DNA from: Corynebacterium sp. KPL1814
Lineage (GTDB): Bacteria > Actinomycetota > Actinomycetes > Mycobacteriales > Mycobacteriaceae
Direction of reading: 5' to 3'
DNA length: 64,000 bases
Assembly: GCF_000478175.1 (NCBI RefSeq)
Contig: NZ_KI515778.1
Coordinates: forward strand, 1-64,000
The notes below the pieces were generated by a model, which saw only the letters and a program-made list of their open reading frames with translations, did no database searches and was not told the DNA's origin. The translations under genes were made by a program, and so were the position numbers. Positions within the stretch are counted from its first letter, which is position 1. Each line of letters opens with the position of its first letter. This document shows positions 39,084 to 48,697 of the stretch, in pieces.

Positions 39084-39846
39084 TCTTCTACGCAATGTAA
39101 ACCCGCTGACCCGCATCTTCTTGATGTTCGTCTGGGTTACGCCGCTGCTTGCCTCCATCGACTGGGTATCGGCGGCGATATCGCTAAGCCTGACACTCAT
39201 CTTGGCGCCGTTATGTGGCGTCTCCTGGGTGCGCTTGTGGAAGGCCGGTTGGTTCTTATTCCTTATCGCCCCGCTATCGGGCATTTCCATGCTGCTCTAT
39301 GGCGCGCCCGGGGGAGAGGAGTACTTCAGCTGGTGGCTGATTACGGTGACGGAAAATTCGCTCACCTTGGCCATTGCGATCACGCTGCGTGTGCTTGCGG
39401 TCGCACTACCAACGGTGGTGCTCGCACGCGATATCGATCCCACCGAGCTTGGCGATGCCCTCTCGCAGATCCTCCGCCTTCCCTCCCGCTTCGTTATCGG
39501 CGCCGTGGCCGGCGTGCGGATGATGACGCTCCTGAAATCCGATTGGCAATCGCTCGGCATGGCGCGCAGGGCCCGCGGGCTCACGGATGAAGGGCGCTTC
39601 AAGCACTTGCTTACGATGTCCTTTGGTCTGTTGGTGATTGCTTTGCGCCGCGGCGGCAAGCTTGCGACCGCGATGGAAGCACGCGGTTTCGGGCGCACCC
39701 CACCCGGAGGAGGGGAGCGGACCTGGGCCCGAGAATCCAGGCTGCACGCCCACGATGGGTGGGTGATGGCCTGCGGCCTCGCCCTTGCTTGTGTACCGGT
39801 GGTAACTTCGGTACTTACTGGGGCCTGGAGATTCTTTGGCCTTTAA
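39076..39846 (+). CDS. ykoC: YkoC-type ECF transmembrane (T) component
   Basis: The 256-residue product starts MPNLLRNVNPLTRIFLMF (GTG at 39076) and has about five hydrophobic helices. The coupling-helix motifs of EcfT are present as MARRARG and MEARGFG, which dock on the two ATPase domains. Overlap with ykoD indicates translational coupling. A longer frame starting within ykoD is an artefact of the other reading frame. Confidence 0.92.
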   Translation: MPNLLRNVNPLTRIFLMFVWVTPLLASIDWVSAAISLSLTLILAPLCGVSWVRLWKAGWFLFLIAPLSGISMLLYGAPGGEEYFSWWLITVTENSLTLAIAITLRVLAVALPTVVLARDIDPTELGDALSQILRLPSRFVIGAVAGVRMMTLLKSDWQSLGMARRARGLTDEGRFKHLLTMSFGLLVIALRRGGKLATAMEARGFGRTPPGGGERTWARESRLHAHDGWVMACGLALACVPVVTSVLTGAWRFFGL

Positions 39847-39872
39847 TCCGCGAAAGCAGTGATTCAAGCACT

Positions 39873-40421
39873 ATGGACATTGATGCCGAACAAGAGCGCC
39901 TCTTGGAGGACATCGTTAAGCTAGCAGCCTCGCGAAAGCGTGCGTTTAAACCCGTCACGGTGCTTATCGATGGTCCCTCGGGCTCCGGCAAAACCTGGAC
40001 CTCCGCCGCCTTGGCAGATCGTACCAATTGGCGGGTGGTTCACCTCGATGAATTCTATCCCGGCTGGCATGGGTTGGAGAAGGGCTCCGAGATGGTGGGC
40101 GAGCAGGTCTTGCGCACCATGAATCCCGGCTATTGGCGCTGGGATTGGGAAGCCAATTGCCCCGGGGACTGGGCTAGCCTCGACGTGCGCGATGATCTCA
40201 TCGTCGAGGGCGTTGGCTCCGTGACCGCTGATAACATTGCGGCCGCGAAAAAGCGCGGCGCGGTAGTGACCGTGCGCATCGATGGCCCCCGCGAGCAGCG
40301 CTATGAGCGCGCGATTGCGCGCGAGCCGGCCTATGAGAAGTGGTTTACCACCTGGGAAGAGCAGGAGAAATCCTACTTTTCCGACAAGGCTGCAGAGCCA
40401 GACCTGACGTGGGAGTGGTAA
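39873..40421 (+). CDS. P-loop kinase-like protein (uridine kinase fold)
   Basis: This 182-residue cytosolic protein has Walker A LIDGPSGSGKTW at about 31-42 and a second motif VVHLDEFYPGWHG after 20 residues, with a lid-like region rich in Arg (GPREQRYERAIARE). It belongs to the AAA/uridine kinase-like P-loop family. Substrate is unknown; corynebacterial members are annotated only as ATP-binding. It starts 26 bases after ykoC, so it may be part of the TPP-riboswitch unit and could act on a vitamin precursor, which is speculation. The start at 39873 is the first codon of the family-like part. Confidence 0.8.
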   Translation: MDIDAEQERLLEDIVKLAASRKRAFKPVTVLIDGPSGSGKTWTSAALADRTNWRVVHLDEFYPGWHGLEKGSEMVGEQVLRTMNPGYWRWDWEANCPGDWASLDVRDDLIVEGVGSVTADNIAAAKKRGAVVTVRIDGPREQRYERAIAREPAYEKWFTTWEEQEKSYFSDKAAEPDLTWEW

Positions 40422-40457
40422 CCCTTCCGCGCAGTCGGCAGGATGGCCTAGCTGTTT

Positions 40458-40487
40458 TGTGTTCGTAGCGCTGGCTTTGCTAGTCTT
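40458..40487 (+). promoter_or_regulatory. candidate promoter of rpsL
   Basis: TTGTGT (40458) and TAGTCT (40482) with an 18-base spacer lie about 200 bases upstream of rpsL in the 263-base gap that follows the kinase gene. Nothing else is identified in that gap. Confidence 0.4.
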
Positions 40488-40684
40488 ATCTCTAGTTCAC
40501 TATGTACCGCGCACCCTGTGTGAATATGGCGCGCAAAGAACATGGTGAAAAGTCTGATCCTTAACAAGGCACCCGCCTTGGGAAGAGTTCTGGACATGCG
40601 GCAGCGCCCCGGGAAAGAGCGCCTATTTTTGCATGTTTGGTTCCCTTCTTAAGAAGTGGTGCAATTCGACAGAAAGACTGTTTA

Positions 40685-41056
40685 ATGCCAACTATTCAAC
40701 AGCTGGTCCGCAAGGGCCGCCAGACCAAGCGCAAAGAGGTCTCTACCGCTGCGCTGAAGGGTTCCCCGCAGCGTCGTGGCGTGTGCACCCGCGTGTACAC
40801 CACCACCCCGAAGAAGCCGAACTCCGCACTTCGTAAGGTTGCCCGTGTGCGCCTTACCAGCGGTATCGAGGTTTCGGCCTACATCCCAGGTGAGGGCCAC
40901 AACCTGCAGGAGCACTCCATGGTCCTCGTCCGCGGCGGCCGTGTGAAGGACCTTCCAGGTGTTCGTTACAAGATCATCCGCGGCTCCCTGGATGCCCAGG
41001 GCGTCAAGGACCGTAAGCAGGCTCGTTCCCGTTACGGCGCAAAGAAGGGACAGTAA
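40685..41056 (+). CDS. rpsL: 30S ribosomal protein S12
   Basis: The 123-residue S12 lies in the decoding centre. The loop [13 protein letters not shown] carries Lys43, and [12 protein letters not shown] carries Lys88; both streptomycin-related lysines are wild type. RBS GAAAGAC precedes the ATG at 40685; the frame from 40637 adds 16 unrelated residues. rpsG starts 6 bases after the stop. Confidence 0.98.
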   Translation: MPTIQQLVRKGRQTKRKEVSTAALKGSPQRRGVCTRVYTTTPKKPNSALRKVARVRLTSGIEVSAYIPGEGHNLQEHSMVLVRGGRVKDLPGVRYKIIRGSLDAQGVKDRKQARSRYGAKKGQ

Positions 41057-41062
41057 TAAACA

Positions 41063-41530
41063 ATGCGTAAGAATGCTGCTCCGAAGCGTCCTGTAGTAAA
41101 GGACCCGGTATACAACTCCGAGCAGGTAACCATGCTCGTCAACAAGATTCTCCAGGATGGCAAGAAGTCCACCGCAGAGCGCATCGTCTACGGCGCGCTT
41201 GAGGCTTGCCGTGAGAAGACCGGCACCGACCCGGTTGGCACCCTGGAAAAGGCCCTGGGCAACATCCGCCCGGACCTCGAGGTTCGCTCCCGCCGTGTGG
41301 GTGGCGCTACCTACCAGGTGCCGGTTGAGGTCCGCCCAGACCGTGCCAACACCCTGGCACTGCGCTGGATGGTGACCTTCACCCGCCAGCGTCGCGAGAA
41401 CTCCATGATCGAGCGTCTCTCCAACGAGATCCTGGATGCCTCCAACGGCCTCGGTGCTTCCGTGAAGCGCCGTGAGGATACCCACAAGATGGCTGAGGCT
41501 AACCGCGCCTTCGCCCACTACCGCTGGTAA
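41063..41530 (+). CDS. rpsG: 30S ribosomal protein S7
   Basis: The 155-residue S7 organises the 3' domain of 16S rRNA and is a common translational repressor of the str operon. The family patterns are seen in [36 protein letters not shown] and [12 protein letters not shown]-type ending ([13 protein letters not shown]). It follows rpsL by 6 bases. A long hairpin lies immediately downstream. Confidence 0.98.
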   Translation: MRKNAAPKRPVVKDPVYNSEQVTMLVNKILQDGKKSTAERIVYGALEACREKTGTDPVGTLEKALGNIRPDLEVRSRRVGGATYQVPVEVRPDRANTLALRWMVTFTRQRRENSMIERLSNEILDASNGLGASVKRREDTHKMAEANRAFAHYRW

Positions 41531-41548
41531 TTTTTAAGCACCTTCATC

Positions 41549-41638
41549 AATGGCCTAAGCAACGAGAAACGAGTTTCGCGCTGATTTCCGGGTTTCCCGG
41601 CGGCGAATTAAAACTTCATATCTCTTGCTTAGGCCATT
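41549..41638 (+). promoter_or_regulatory. long imperfect hairpin between rpsG and fusA
   Basis: The outer arms (41549-41567 and 41621-41638) pair over 18 bases with one bulged C. Inside, AGTTT pairs with AAACT, CGC with GCG, and the tip is CCGGG/CCCGG with a three-base loop. It is followed by TTTTGG. It may be a terminator, a processing site, a protein-binding leader of fusA, or a small inserted palindromic element. The remaining 210 bases up to fusA contain a possible -10 (TACACT near 41706) but no gene. Confidence 0.7.
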
Positions 41639-41849
41639 TTGGTGGCACGCGGTGTGATTTAGTCCAGCACAGCTGGCCTAGTCCAGCGCATTCGCTTTGT
41701 GTCCAGTACACTGAAGCGATGGAAGTCTAGGAGCCGCTGGGCACCTAGCACGGCCACACAATGGCAAACTTTTCAAGAACTTATCCATGCAGGCGTCTTA
41801 GCCAGGTTTCTGGTCACGGCGTCGACGACTATTAAGTTGGGGTATAAAC

Positions 41850-43979
41850 GTGGCACAAGAAGTGCTCAAGGATCTGAACAAGGTCCGCAACATTGGCATC
41901 ATGGCCCACATCGATGCTGGTAAGACGACCACCACCGAGCGTATTCTCTTCTACACCGGTATCAACCGTAAGGTGGGCGAGACGCACGACGGTGCATCCA
42001 CCACTGACTGGATGGCACAGGAAAAGGAACGCGGCATCACCATTACCTCGGCTGCCGTGACCTGTTTCTGGAACAACAACCAGATCAACATCATTGACAC
42101 CCCGGGTCACGTTGACTTCACCGTTGAGGTTGAGCGCTCCCTGCGTGTCCTCGATGGCGCCGTCGCCGTCTTCGACGGTAAGGAAGGTGTGGAGCCGCAG
42201 TCCGAGCAGGTGTGGCGCCAGGCTGCCAAGTATGACGTTCCGCGCATTTGCTTCGTCAACAAGATGGACAAGCTGGGCGCAGACTTCTACTACACCGTTG
42301 ACACCATCGTTGAGCGCTTGGGTGCTAAGCCGCTCGTTATGCAGCTGCCTATCGGCGCTGAGGATGACTTCGACGGCGTTGTTGACCTGCTGAACATGCA
42401 GGCCATCACCTGGCGCGGCAAGGTCGAGACCGGTGCTGAGCCAACCTACGAGGAGATCCCTGAGGACCTCAAGGAAAAGGCTGAGCAGTACCGCGAGCAG
42501 CTGGTTGAGGCCGTTGCAGAGTCTGACGAAGAACTCATGGAGAAGTACTTCGGCGGCGAAGAGCTCTCCATTGACGAGCTGAAGGCCGGTATCCGCAAGC
42601 TGACCATCAACTCTGAGATTTACCCGGTCTACTGTGGTACCGCTTACCGCAACAAGGGTGTCCAGCCGCTGCTGGATGCTGTTGTGGACTTCCTGCCTAA
42701 CCCGCTGGACGTGGGCGAGGTTATCGGCCACGCTGTCGGCGATGAGGACCAGCAGCTTACCCGTAAGCCTTCCGTTGAGTCTTCCTTCTCCGCACTGTCC
42801 TTCAAGATTGCAGCTCACCCATTCTTCGGTCAGCTCAACTTCGTGCGCGTTTACTCCGGCCAGGTCACCCCTGGTACCGAGGTCATGAACTCCACCAAGG
42901 GCAAGAAGGAGCGCATCGGTAAGCTCTTCCAGATGCACGCCAACAAGGAGAACCCGGTGGAGCAGGCTGACGCCGGCAACATCTACGCCGTTGTTGGTCT
43001 GAAGGAAACCACCACCGGTGACACCCTGTGTGACAAGAATGACCAGATCATTCTTGAGTCCATGGACTTCCCGGACCCGGTTATCAAGGTCTCCATCGAG
43101 CCGAAGACCAAGGCCGACCAGGAGAAGCTGGGTAACGCCATCCAGAAGCTCGCTGCCGAGGACCCAACCTTCACCGTTGAGTTGGACGATGAGACCGGCC
43201 AAACCGTTATCGGCGGTATGGGCGAGCTCCACCTCGACGTTCTTGTTGACCGCATGAAGCGCGAGTTCAAGGTCGAGGCGAACATCGGTAACCCACAGGT
43301 TGCTTACCGCGAGACCATTCGCCGCAAGGTGGAGTCCATCGACTACACCCACAAGAAGCAGACCGGTGGTTCCGGCCAGTTCGCAAAGGTTATCTGCACC
43401 ATCGAGCCGTACAACCCGGACCCAGAGACCTTGGAAGAGGGCGAGTCTGCAACCTACGCCTTCGAGAACGCCGTGACCGGTGGCCGCGTGCCGAAGGAAT
43501 ACATCCCTTCCGTCGATGCTGGTATCCAGGATGCAATGCAGTACGGCTACCTGGCTGGCTTCCCGATGGTCAACATCAAGGCAACGCTGGAAGACGGCGC
43601 TTACCACGACGTTGACTCCTCCGAGATGGCTTTCAAGCTGGCCGGCTCCCAGGTATTCAAGGAAGCTATGGCCAAGGCAAAGCCGGTTCTGCTGGAGCCA
43701 ATGATGGCCGTTGAGGTTGTTACCCCTGAGGAGTACATGGGCACCGTTAACGGTGATATCTCCTCCCGTCGTGGCCAGGTCTTCGCCATGGAAGACCGTT
43801 CCGGCGCCAAGGTTGTCAAGGCTAAGGTTCCGCTGTCTGAAATGTTCGGCTACATCGGTGACCTGCGTTCTTCCACCGCAGGCCGCGCTAACTTCACCAT
43901 GGTCTTCGACTCCTACGCTGAGGTTCCTTCCTCCGTGGCACAGGAGATCATCGAAGAGCGCACCGGCGGCGCTAACTAA
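41850..43979 (+). CDS. fusA: translation elongation factor G
   Basis: The 709-residue GTPase drives translocation. The G domain has [13 protein letters not shown] (P-loop, residues about 18-30), [18 protein letters not shown] and NKMDK. Domains II-V follow, including the domain IV tip ([16 protein letters not shown]). The GTG start at 41850 gives [11 protein letters not shown]. It is separated from rpsG by 319 bases and from tuf by 389 bases, wider than in many str operons, suggesting separate promoters. Confidence 0.98.
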   Translation: MAQEVLKDLNKVRNIGIMAHIDAGKTTTTERILFYTGINRKVGETHDGASTTDWMAQEKERGITITSAAVTCFWNNNQINIIDTPGHVDFTVEVERSLRVLDGAVAVFDGKEGVEPQSEQVWRQAAKYDVPRICFVNKMDKLGADFYYTVDTIVERLGAKPLVMQLPIGAEDDFDGVVDLLNMQAITWRGKVETGAEPTYEEIPEDLKEKAEQYREQLVEAVAESDEELMEKYFGGEELSIDELKAGIRKLTINSEIYPVYCGTAYRNKGVQPLLDAVVDFLPNPLDVGEVIGHAVGDEDQQLTRKPSVESSFSALSFKIAAHPFFGQLNFVRVYSGQVTPGTEVMNSTKGKKERIGKLFQMHANKENPVEQADAGNIYAVVGLKETTTGDTLCDKNDQIILESMDFPDPVIKVSIEPKTKADQEKLGNAIQKLAAEDPTFTVELDDETGQTVIGGMGELHLDVLVDRMKREFKVEANIGNPQVAYRETIRRKVESIDYTHKKQTGGSGQFAKVICTIEPYNPDPETLEEGESATYAFENAVTGGRVPKEYIPSVDAGIQDAMQYGYLAGFPMVNIKATLEDGAYHDVDSSEMAFKLAGSQVFKEAMAKAKPVLLEPMMAVEVVTPEEYMGTVNGDISSRRGQVFAMEDRSGAKVVKAKVPLSEMFGYIGDLRSSTAGRANFTMVFDSYAEVPSSVAQEIIEERTGGAN

Positions 43980-44368
43980 TAACGACGCCCCGCCCATTAA
44001 GCGGTGGCTAAGGGCTGGTAGTCTCTGCCAGTAGATGCCAGCCTCACCGCCAAATGCGGCAACTGGGCCGGGTAGCGGCGGGCTGAGTTTGCAGCTAAAA
44101 CCATTGGTTGTGAATTGAGCCGGCCGTTACCCTCCCAGGATCCTTTATTTGAGACTCTTGTTGAGGGAAATGGCCGCGAAAATACGCGGGGTTACCTCCT
44201 ATAATGGCGGTTTGAAAAAACCGCGGGATAAATCTAGGATCGTGTAACTGGCACGTAAAGAAAGCGTCATTAGCGCTTTGTCCCAGACAATGGGTCAGGT
44301 GCCAATGACAACTGTCAACCACGTGGCTGCGAAGGTCGTAGCCACCATATAGTCCAGGAGGACATACA
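43980..44368 (+). other. 389-base intergenic region, tuf leader
   Basis: It has a perfect -10 TATAAT at 44200-44205 without a clear -35. Directly after it is a hairpin, GCGGTTT/AAACCGC with a GAAA loop (44207-44224), which would be at the very 5' end of the tuf mRNA. GGCTGG/CCAGCC near 44014-44045 may belong to a fusA terminator. No gene is seen. Confidence 0.5.
44200..44224 (+). promoter_or_regulatory. -10 element and 5' hairpin of tuf
   Basis: TATAAT is followed within two bases by a 7-base-pair hairpin with a GAAA tetraloop. A stable 5'-terminal hairpin could protect the abundant tuf mRNA. The -35 region is poor, as is common in corynebacteria. Confidence 0.5.
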
Positions 44369-45559
44369 GTGGCAAAGGAGAAGTTCGAGCGTACGAAGCC
44401 GCATGTGAACATCGGCACCATCGGACACGTCGACCACGGCAAGACCACCACCACCGCAGCGATCACCAAGGTTCTGGCTGACCAGTACCCTGAGGAGAAC
44501 CAGGCATTCGCGTTCGACATGATCGACAAGGCTCCTGAGGAGAAGGAGCGCGGTATTACCATTAACATCTCCCACGTGGAGTACTCCACCCCGAAGCGTC
44601 ACTACGCACACGTTGACGCCCCGGGCCACGCCGACTACATCAAGAACATGATTACCGGCGCAGCTCAGATGGACGGCGCTATCTTGGTTGTTGCTGCAAC
44701 CGATGGCCCGATGCCGCAGACCCGCGAGCACGTTCTGCTTGCTCGCCAGGTTGGCGTTCCTTACATCCTCGTTGCACTGAACAAGTGCGACATGGTTGAC
44801 GATGAGGAAATCATCGAGCTCGTGGAGATGGAAATCTCCGAGCTGCTCGCAGAGCAGGACTACGATGAGGAAGCTCCTATCGTTCACATCTCCGCTCTGA
44901 AGGCACTCGAGGGTGACGAGAAGTGGGTACAGTCCATCGTTGACCTGATGGAGGCCTGCGACAACTCCATCCCTGACCCGGAGCGCGCTACCGACCAGCC
45001 GTTCCTGATGCCTATCGAGGACATCTTCACCATTACCGGCCGCGGTACCGTTGTTACCGGCCGTGTTGAGCGCGGTCGTCTGAACGTCAACGAGGACGTT
45101 GAGATCATCGGTATCCAGGAGAAGTCCCAGAACACCACCGTTACCGGTATCGAGATGTTCCGCAAGATGATGGACTACACCGAGGCTGGCGACAACTGTG
45201 GTCTGCTTCTGCGTGGTACCAAGCGTGAGGACGTTGAGCGTGGCCAGGTTGTTATCAAACCGGGCGCTTACACTCCTCACACCAAGTTCGAGGGTTCCGT
45301 CTACGTCCTGAAGAAGGACGAGGGCGGCCGCCACACCCCGTTCATGAACAACTACCGTCCTCAGTTCTACTTCCGCACCACCGACGTTACCGGTGTTGTG
45401 AACCTGCCTGAGGGCACCGAGATGGTTATGCCTGGCGACAACGTTGAGATGTCCGTTGAGCTCATCCAGCCCGTTGCTATGGACGAGGGTCTGCGCTTCG
45501 CTATCCGCGAGGGCTCCCGCACCGTCGGCGCTGGCCGCGTTACCAAGGTTCTCGACTAA
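44369..45559 (+). CDS. tuf: translation elongation factor Tu
   Basis: The 396-residue GTPase delivers aminoacyl-tRNA. It has [13 protein letters not shown] (P-loop), [24 protein letters not shown] and NKCDM in domain 1, then the two beta-barrel domains ending [10 protein letters not shown]. The GTG start at 44369 has RBS AGGAGG. It is a single gene here, followed by a strong terminator. Codon use is strongly biased, as expected for a highly expressed gene. Confidence 0.98.
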   Translation: MAKEKFERTKPHVNIGTIGHVDHGKTTTTAAITKVLADQYPEENQAFAFDMIDKAPEEKERGITINISHVEYSTPKRHYAHVDAPGHADYIKNMITGAAQMDGAILVVAATDGPMPQTREHVLLARQVGVPYILVALNKCDMVDDEEIIELVEMEISELLAEQDYDEEAPIVHISALKALEGDEKWVQSIVDLMEACDNSIPDPERATDQPFLMPIEDIFTITGRGTVVTGRVERGRLNVNEDVEIIGIQEKSQNTTVTGIEMFRKMMDYTEAGDNCGLLLRGTKREDVERGQVVIKPGAYTPHTKFEGSVYVLKKDEGGRHTPFMNNYRPQFYFRTTDVTGVVNLPEGTEMVMPGDNVEMSVELIQPVAMDEGLRFAIREGSRTVGAGRVTKVLD

Positions 45560-45592
45560 TCGAGGCCTCGTAACCGCTCAGTAGAGCTTTAA

Positions 45593-45630
45593 GAGTCCGC
45601 TGCACCGCATGTTGGTGTGGCGGGCTTTTT
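45593..45630 (+). terminator. intrinsic terminator after tuf
   Basis: GTCCGCTGCACC pairs with GGTGTGGCGGGC (G-U pairs included) around GCATGTT and is followed by TTTTT. Confidence 0.85.
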
Positions 45631-45800
45631 GATCCCTAGACGCGTTCCCCGTGCGGTGGCGGCCGGCACTTGAGCGGGTGGGTGCTGCCGCTCGGGGCTG
45701 GTGGACCATTCACAGCTCGAGTTATGTGTTTAAGCCTTTGTCTGTGGCAAGAATGGTGTACAGGGGGACGAACGAGGCAGGAGAGCCTCAAAACGTAAAG

Positions 45801-45836
45801 AAAGACCTTCCGTGCCTGCGGGCAGGGAAGGCCTTT
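45801..45836. terminator. bidirectional terminator-like hairpin
   Basis: AAAGACCTTCCGTGCC folds on GGCAGGGAAGGCCTTT with a loop of about four bases. It lies just past the end of the minus-strand pseudogene and would terminate that strand. The rest of the gap from tuf (45631-45800) shows no gene. Confidence 0.75.
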
Positions 45837-45856
45837 ACTTAGTGAGGGAGTAGTGA

Positions 45857-47170
45857 CTACTTCTCCCAGCCGATGTTTTCCTTAGGGACGACGGCGAATC
45901 CGGGGGCGCCCATGTTGGCGATGCCCTTCTTCAGGCCGACCATCTGTGGGCCGTTGGCGTACGGAAGCATTCCGTATTCTGCGAAGGCTTCGGACTCGAG
46001 CTCATTGATGCGCTTGATCTGCTCATCGCGGGTCGGCAGCTTCTGCATCTCTTCGATCTTTTTATCGAATTCCTCGGTACCGGTGCCGGACTTGTTGAGG
46101 GTGGAGTCGCTGGCGTAGGTCCGTCCGAAGAATGCTGGGCCGAAAGGGTCACTTGCCGCGAAGCCGGAGAGCAAGAGGTCGAAGTCGCGCTCGCTGACGA
46201 TCTTGGAGAAATCAGAGCTTGGGCGCTCCTCAATTTTCAGCTCAATGCCCGCGTCCTTCAGCATCTTTTGGACGGCGGCAGCGGTTGACTTGGAGACCTC
46301 GTCATCGCCGATAAGCACGTAGCGAAGTGTAAGCTTTTCGCCGTCCTTGCCGTAGTAGCCATCATCGCCTTGAGTGTAGCCGGCGTCTTCCAGCAGGCTC
46401 TTGGCCTCTTCAACGTCGTACTCGAGTACCTCAGAAAGGTTGTCCTTGTAGTCTTCCTGGGTTGGGTAGAGTGCCAGGGAGCCAGGCATTTCCTCTTCAT
46501 AGCCAAGGCCGTTGTAGCGAATTTCTGCGAGCTGGTCGCGGTCGATGGCTGCAAAGACTGCGTGGCGAACATCCTTATCAGCCAGCTGCGGTGCCTTGGA
46601 GTTCAAGGTGAACAGGATGCTAGCCGGGCGGGTGGCTGCACGGACGTCGATGGAATCGCCCATATCTGCGGCGATGGTGAGGTTGTTCTTGATGCCTACA
46701 CCGGCAGCGTCGATTTCGCCAGCCTGGAAGGCGTTGATGGTTGCCTGGGACTCCATCGCGCGGTAGCTGACCTTATCCAGCTTCGGTTCATCGCCCCACC
46801 ACTTTTCGTTAGGAACGAAGGATACGGTGCCGCCGCGGAAGTCGGCGTTTTCTACCTTGAATGGGCCCGCACCGTACTGTGGGTTGAGCTTACCCAGGTA
46901 CTCCTGGTCAAACTTCTCGGCGGTATCGATCGCTGGGTGCAGGATGTCGTTGAAAAGTCCCTGCCACCATGGGTATGGACCCTCAAAGGTAACGACGGCC
47001 TCCTTGTCGTTTTCACCCTTCTCCACGTATTCGATCAGATCGTAACCATCGGTGGAGTTGACCTGGACGTTCATGTCCTTGCCGTTGTTGAAGCGCCAGG
47101 TGTTCTCGAAAGCGGTCTAGTCAATGGGGGTGCCATCGTTGAAGGTTGCGTCATCGTTGATGTGACCAAT
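45857..47170 (-). pseudogene. ABC transporter substrate-binding protein (SBP_bac_5), 5'-truncated with internal stop
   Basis: This is the remnant of a dipeptide/oligopeptide-type binding protein. An open frame of 405 codons runs from an internal Met at 47074. It includes the family's GPYPWWQGLF-like segment, GAGPFKVE and the repeated helices of the C-terminal lobe. Upstream in the same frame the protein continues as NDDATFNDGTPID, then a TAG at 47119-47117 (where homologues usually have a Trp codon), then TAFENTWRFNNG. Before about 47170 similarity is lost, so the signal peptide, lipobox and roughly the first 80-100 residues are gone. No permease or ATPase genes are adjacent. It is almost certainly not functional. 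Confidence 0.85.
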
Positions 47171-47434
47171 CTAATAAGATATAAGCGAGCGCACAATGCA
47201 CGTAGCCTCGTGATGTACATCGCCAATCAAGCGACAGGTATTATTTCAGTGTAGGCACTTAGGGTGCTAATAAGAAAAATGGGATTCAGCTGCAGATTTA
47301 AAAACCTGAATTGTTTAACAGTTATAAGGAACGCTTACCTGAAAATAAGTGACAACGGGGGTAACCGATCGACCAGGGCGGGGCGATCCCCTGTGGCTGT
47401 ATTAGGGTGCAAGGGCTCGGTAGGCTAGACCCTT
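47171..47434. other. AT-richer gap beyond the pseudogene breakpoint
   Basis: About 260 bases contain no gene and no clear insertion-sequence end. The left half is clearly richer in A and T than the neighbours. It may mark the deletion or transfer that removed the 5' part of the binding-protein gene. Confidence 0.4.
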
Positions 47435-48133
47435 ATGGAAGATCCCACTCGCATTGACCCGACCTTGGCGGCGCTGCGCACGGCATGGGAGGGCCAGCCC
47501 GATCTGAGCCTGCCTACGCTTTTTGCCTTATTGGCCAACCGGGGCATCGGCTGGGGCGTGAGCGACGCGGAGTTGGTCGCCGAACTTGAGCGGCAGGCCG
47601 AAGTTCACCCGCCGTTATTGCCCCTCGAGGATGGCCGTGTGGGCACAGGTGTGTGGCTCGTGCTTAGCGATGCCCCGACCTGCCGCATCACCGCCGATGC
47701 CTCTCATATCATTGTTCGCCGCGCGAATACTCAGCCAGTAGTGTGGCCATATAGCGCCATTAGGCCAACAGGGCCTGGCCGGCCCTTTGTGGTTACGGAT
47801 ACTGAGGGCTTTGAGCACCGTCTTGGAATCGTCTCCAGCATCATGCGCTTGGCTGACCGGCTACCAGAACTCAGCGGCCTTAAACGCTACGAGTTGGGTG
47901 ACTTTGTCTATGTCCTCCGCTTCGAGGACGCGATTGCAGTTCTAGACCACGGATTGCATCTCTTTCATAAGGAGAATCGGCGGGTGGTGGCCCGCGATTA
48001 TGCGTGGAAAAGGATAGAAAAATGCCGCCCCGGCGAGGAGCTGGAAGTACTCCTCGAGGGCGGCGATTATGCGCGATTGGGCAAGGTGGTTGAGGTCCTT
48101 GTTGCTGAGACCCCAAACCCCTTATTCAGCTAA
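47435..48133 (+). CDS. hypothetical protein, 232 residues
   Basis: No membrane helix or signal peptide is present. The N-terminal 60 residues are helical (DPTLAALRTAWEGQPDLSLPTLFALLANRG), resembling a small winged or helical module. The rest is beta-rich with regularly spaced hydrophobic strands and an SSIMRLADRLPEL helix. No family is recognised. It starts after the breakpoint region and ends convergently, overlapping the last 12 bases of the AmaP-like gene. Codon use is typical of the host. Confidence 0.7.
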   Translation: MEDPTRIDPTLAALRTAWEGQPDLSLPTLFALLANRGIGWGVSDAELVAELERQAEVHPPLLPLEDGRVGTGVWLVLSDAPTCRITADASHIIVRRANTQPVVWPYSAIRPTGPGRPFVVTDTEGFEHRLGIVSSIMRLADRLPELSGLKRYELGDFVYVLRFEDAIAVLDHGLHLFHKENRRVVARDYAWKRIEKCRPGEELEVLLEGGDYARLGKVVEVLVAETPNPLFS

Positions 48134-48697
48134 ATCCTTCATCGGCTTAACCTTGGTGAAGTGCAGCTTATAGCTGGTATCCAAGTCAGCGTTTGGGAAA
48201 GCCTCCCGGAAGTCGCGTTCATTGGTCTCCACAGCATCAGTCAGTCTCTCCAGCGGGGTATCTGGGTTAGCAACCACCGTGTACTGCAGCGTTGGGCGGG
48301 CGCGGTCGTATGCAACCAAGCGGTCTACGCGTTCCACTCCATCGAGCGAGTCCAGATCCTTGGCCACCGCGGTGGCGATGGCGTTCATGGATGCAGAGAT
48401 TGCGCCTTGTTCATTGGAGGCTGCGGATTCCACATTATTAAAGCGGCGGTGACGAAGGTTCACGACGATGAGCCACAAGCCAATGATGAGCAGCAGGGCA
48501 GAGGCGCCAGCCAAGACCCACACCCACCAATTATTATCGCCCAAAGTGCGCCACGTATCGTGGTCTACCCACTCGGCCAAGTACTCAGCAAATTCCACAT
48601 TGAAGTTAATGAGGATCGGCCATACACCTAGCGCGATGAGGATAATTCCAAGCAAGCCGAGGAGGATTCGGTCAAAGGTAGCAAGCTTTTTAGACAT
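48122..48697 (-). CDS. AmaP-like alkaline shock membrane anchor
   Basis: The 191-residue product has two hydrophobic helices, at about 10-32 (ILLGLLGIILIALGVWPILI) and 57-82, forming a hairpin, then a cytoplasmic alpha/beta domain of about 100 residues. Such proteins (Amap/DUF6286-like) anchor Asp23-type proteins to the membrane. It is the last gene of the envelope-stress run, and its start overlaps the end of the previous gene by 8 bases. Assignment is from topology and context. Confidence 0.75.
   Translation of the reverse strand: MSKKLATFDRILLGLLGIILIALGVWPILINFNVEFAEYLAEWVDHDTWRTLGDNNWWVWVLAGASALLLIIGLWLIVVNLRHRRFNNVESAASNEQGAISASMNAIATAVAKDLDSLDGVERVDRLVAYDRARPTLQYTVVANPDTPLERLTDAVETNERDFREAFPNADLDTSYKLHFTKVKPMKDLAE

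Noticed and set aside
40685-41056. rpsL streptomycin-resistance mutation
   Set aside because: Lys43 and Lys88 are both wild type.
47171-47434. insertion-sequence end at the pseudogene breakpoint
   Set aside because: No terminal inverted repeat or transposase fragment is visible; the AT-rich gap alone does not show a mobile element.
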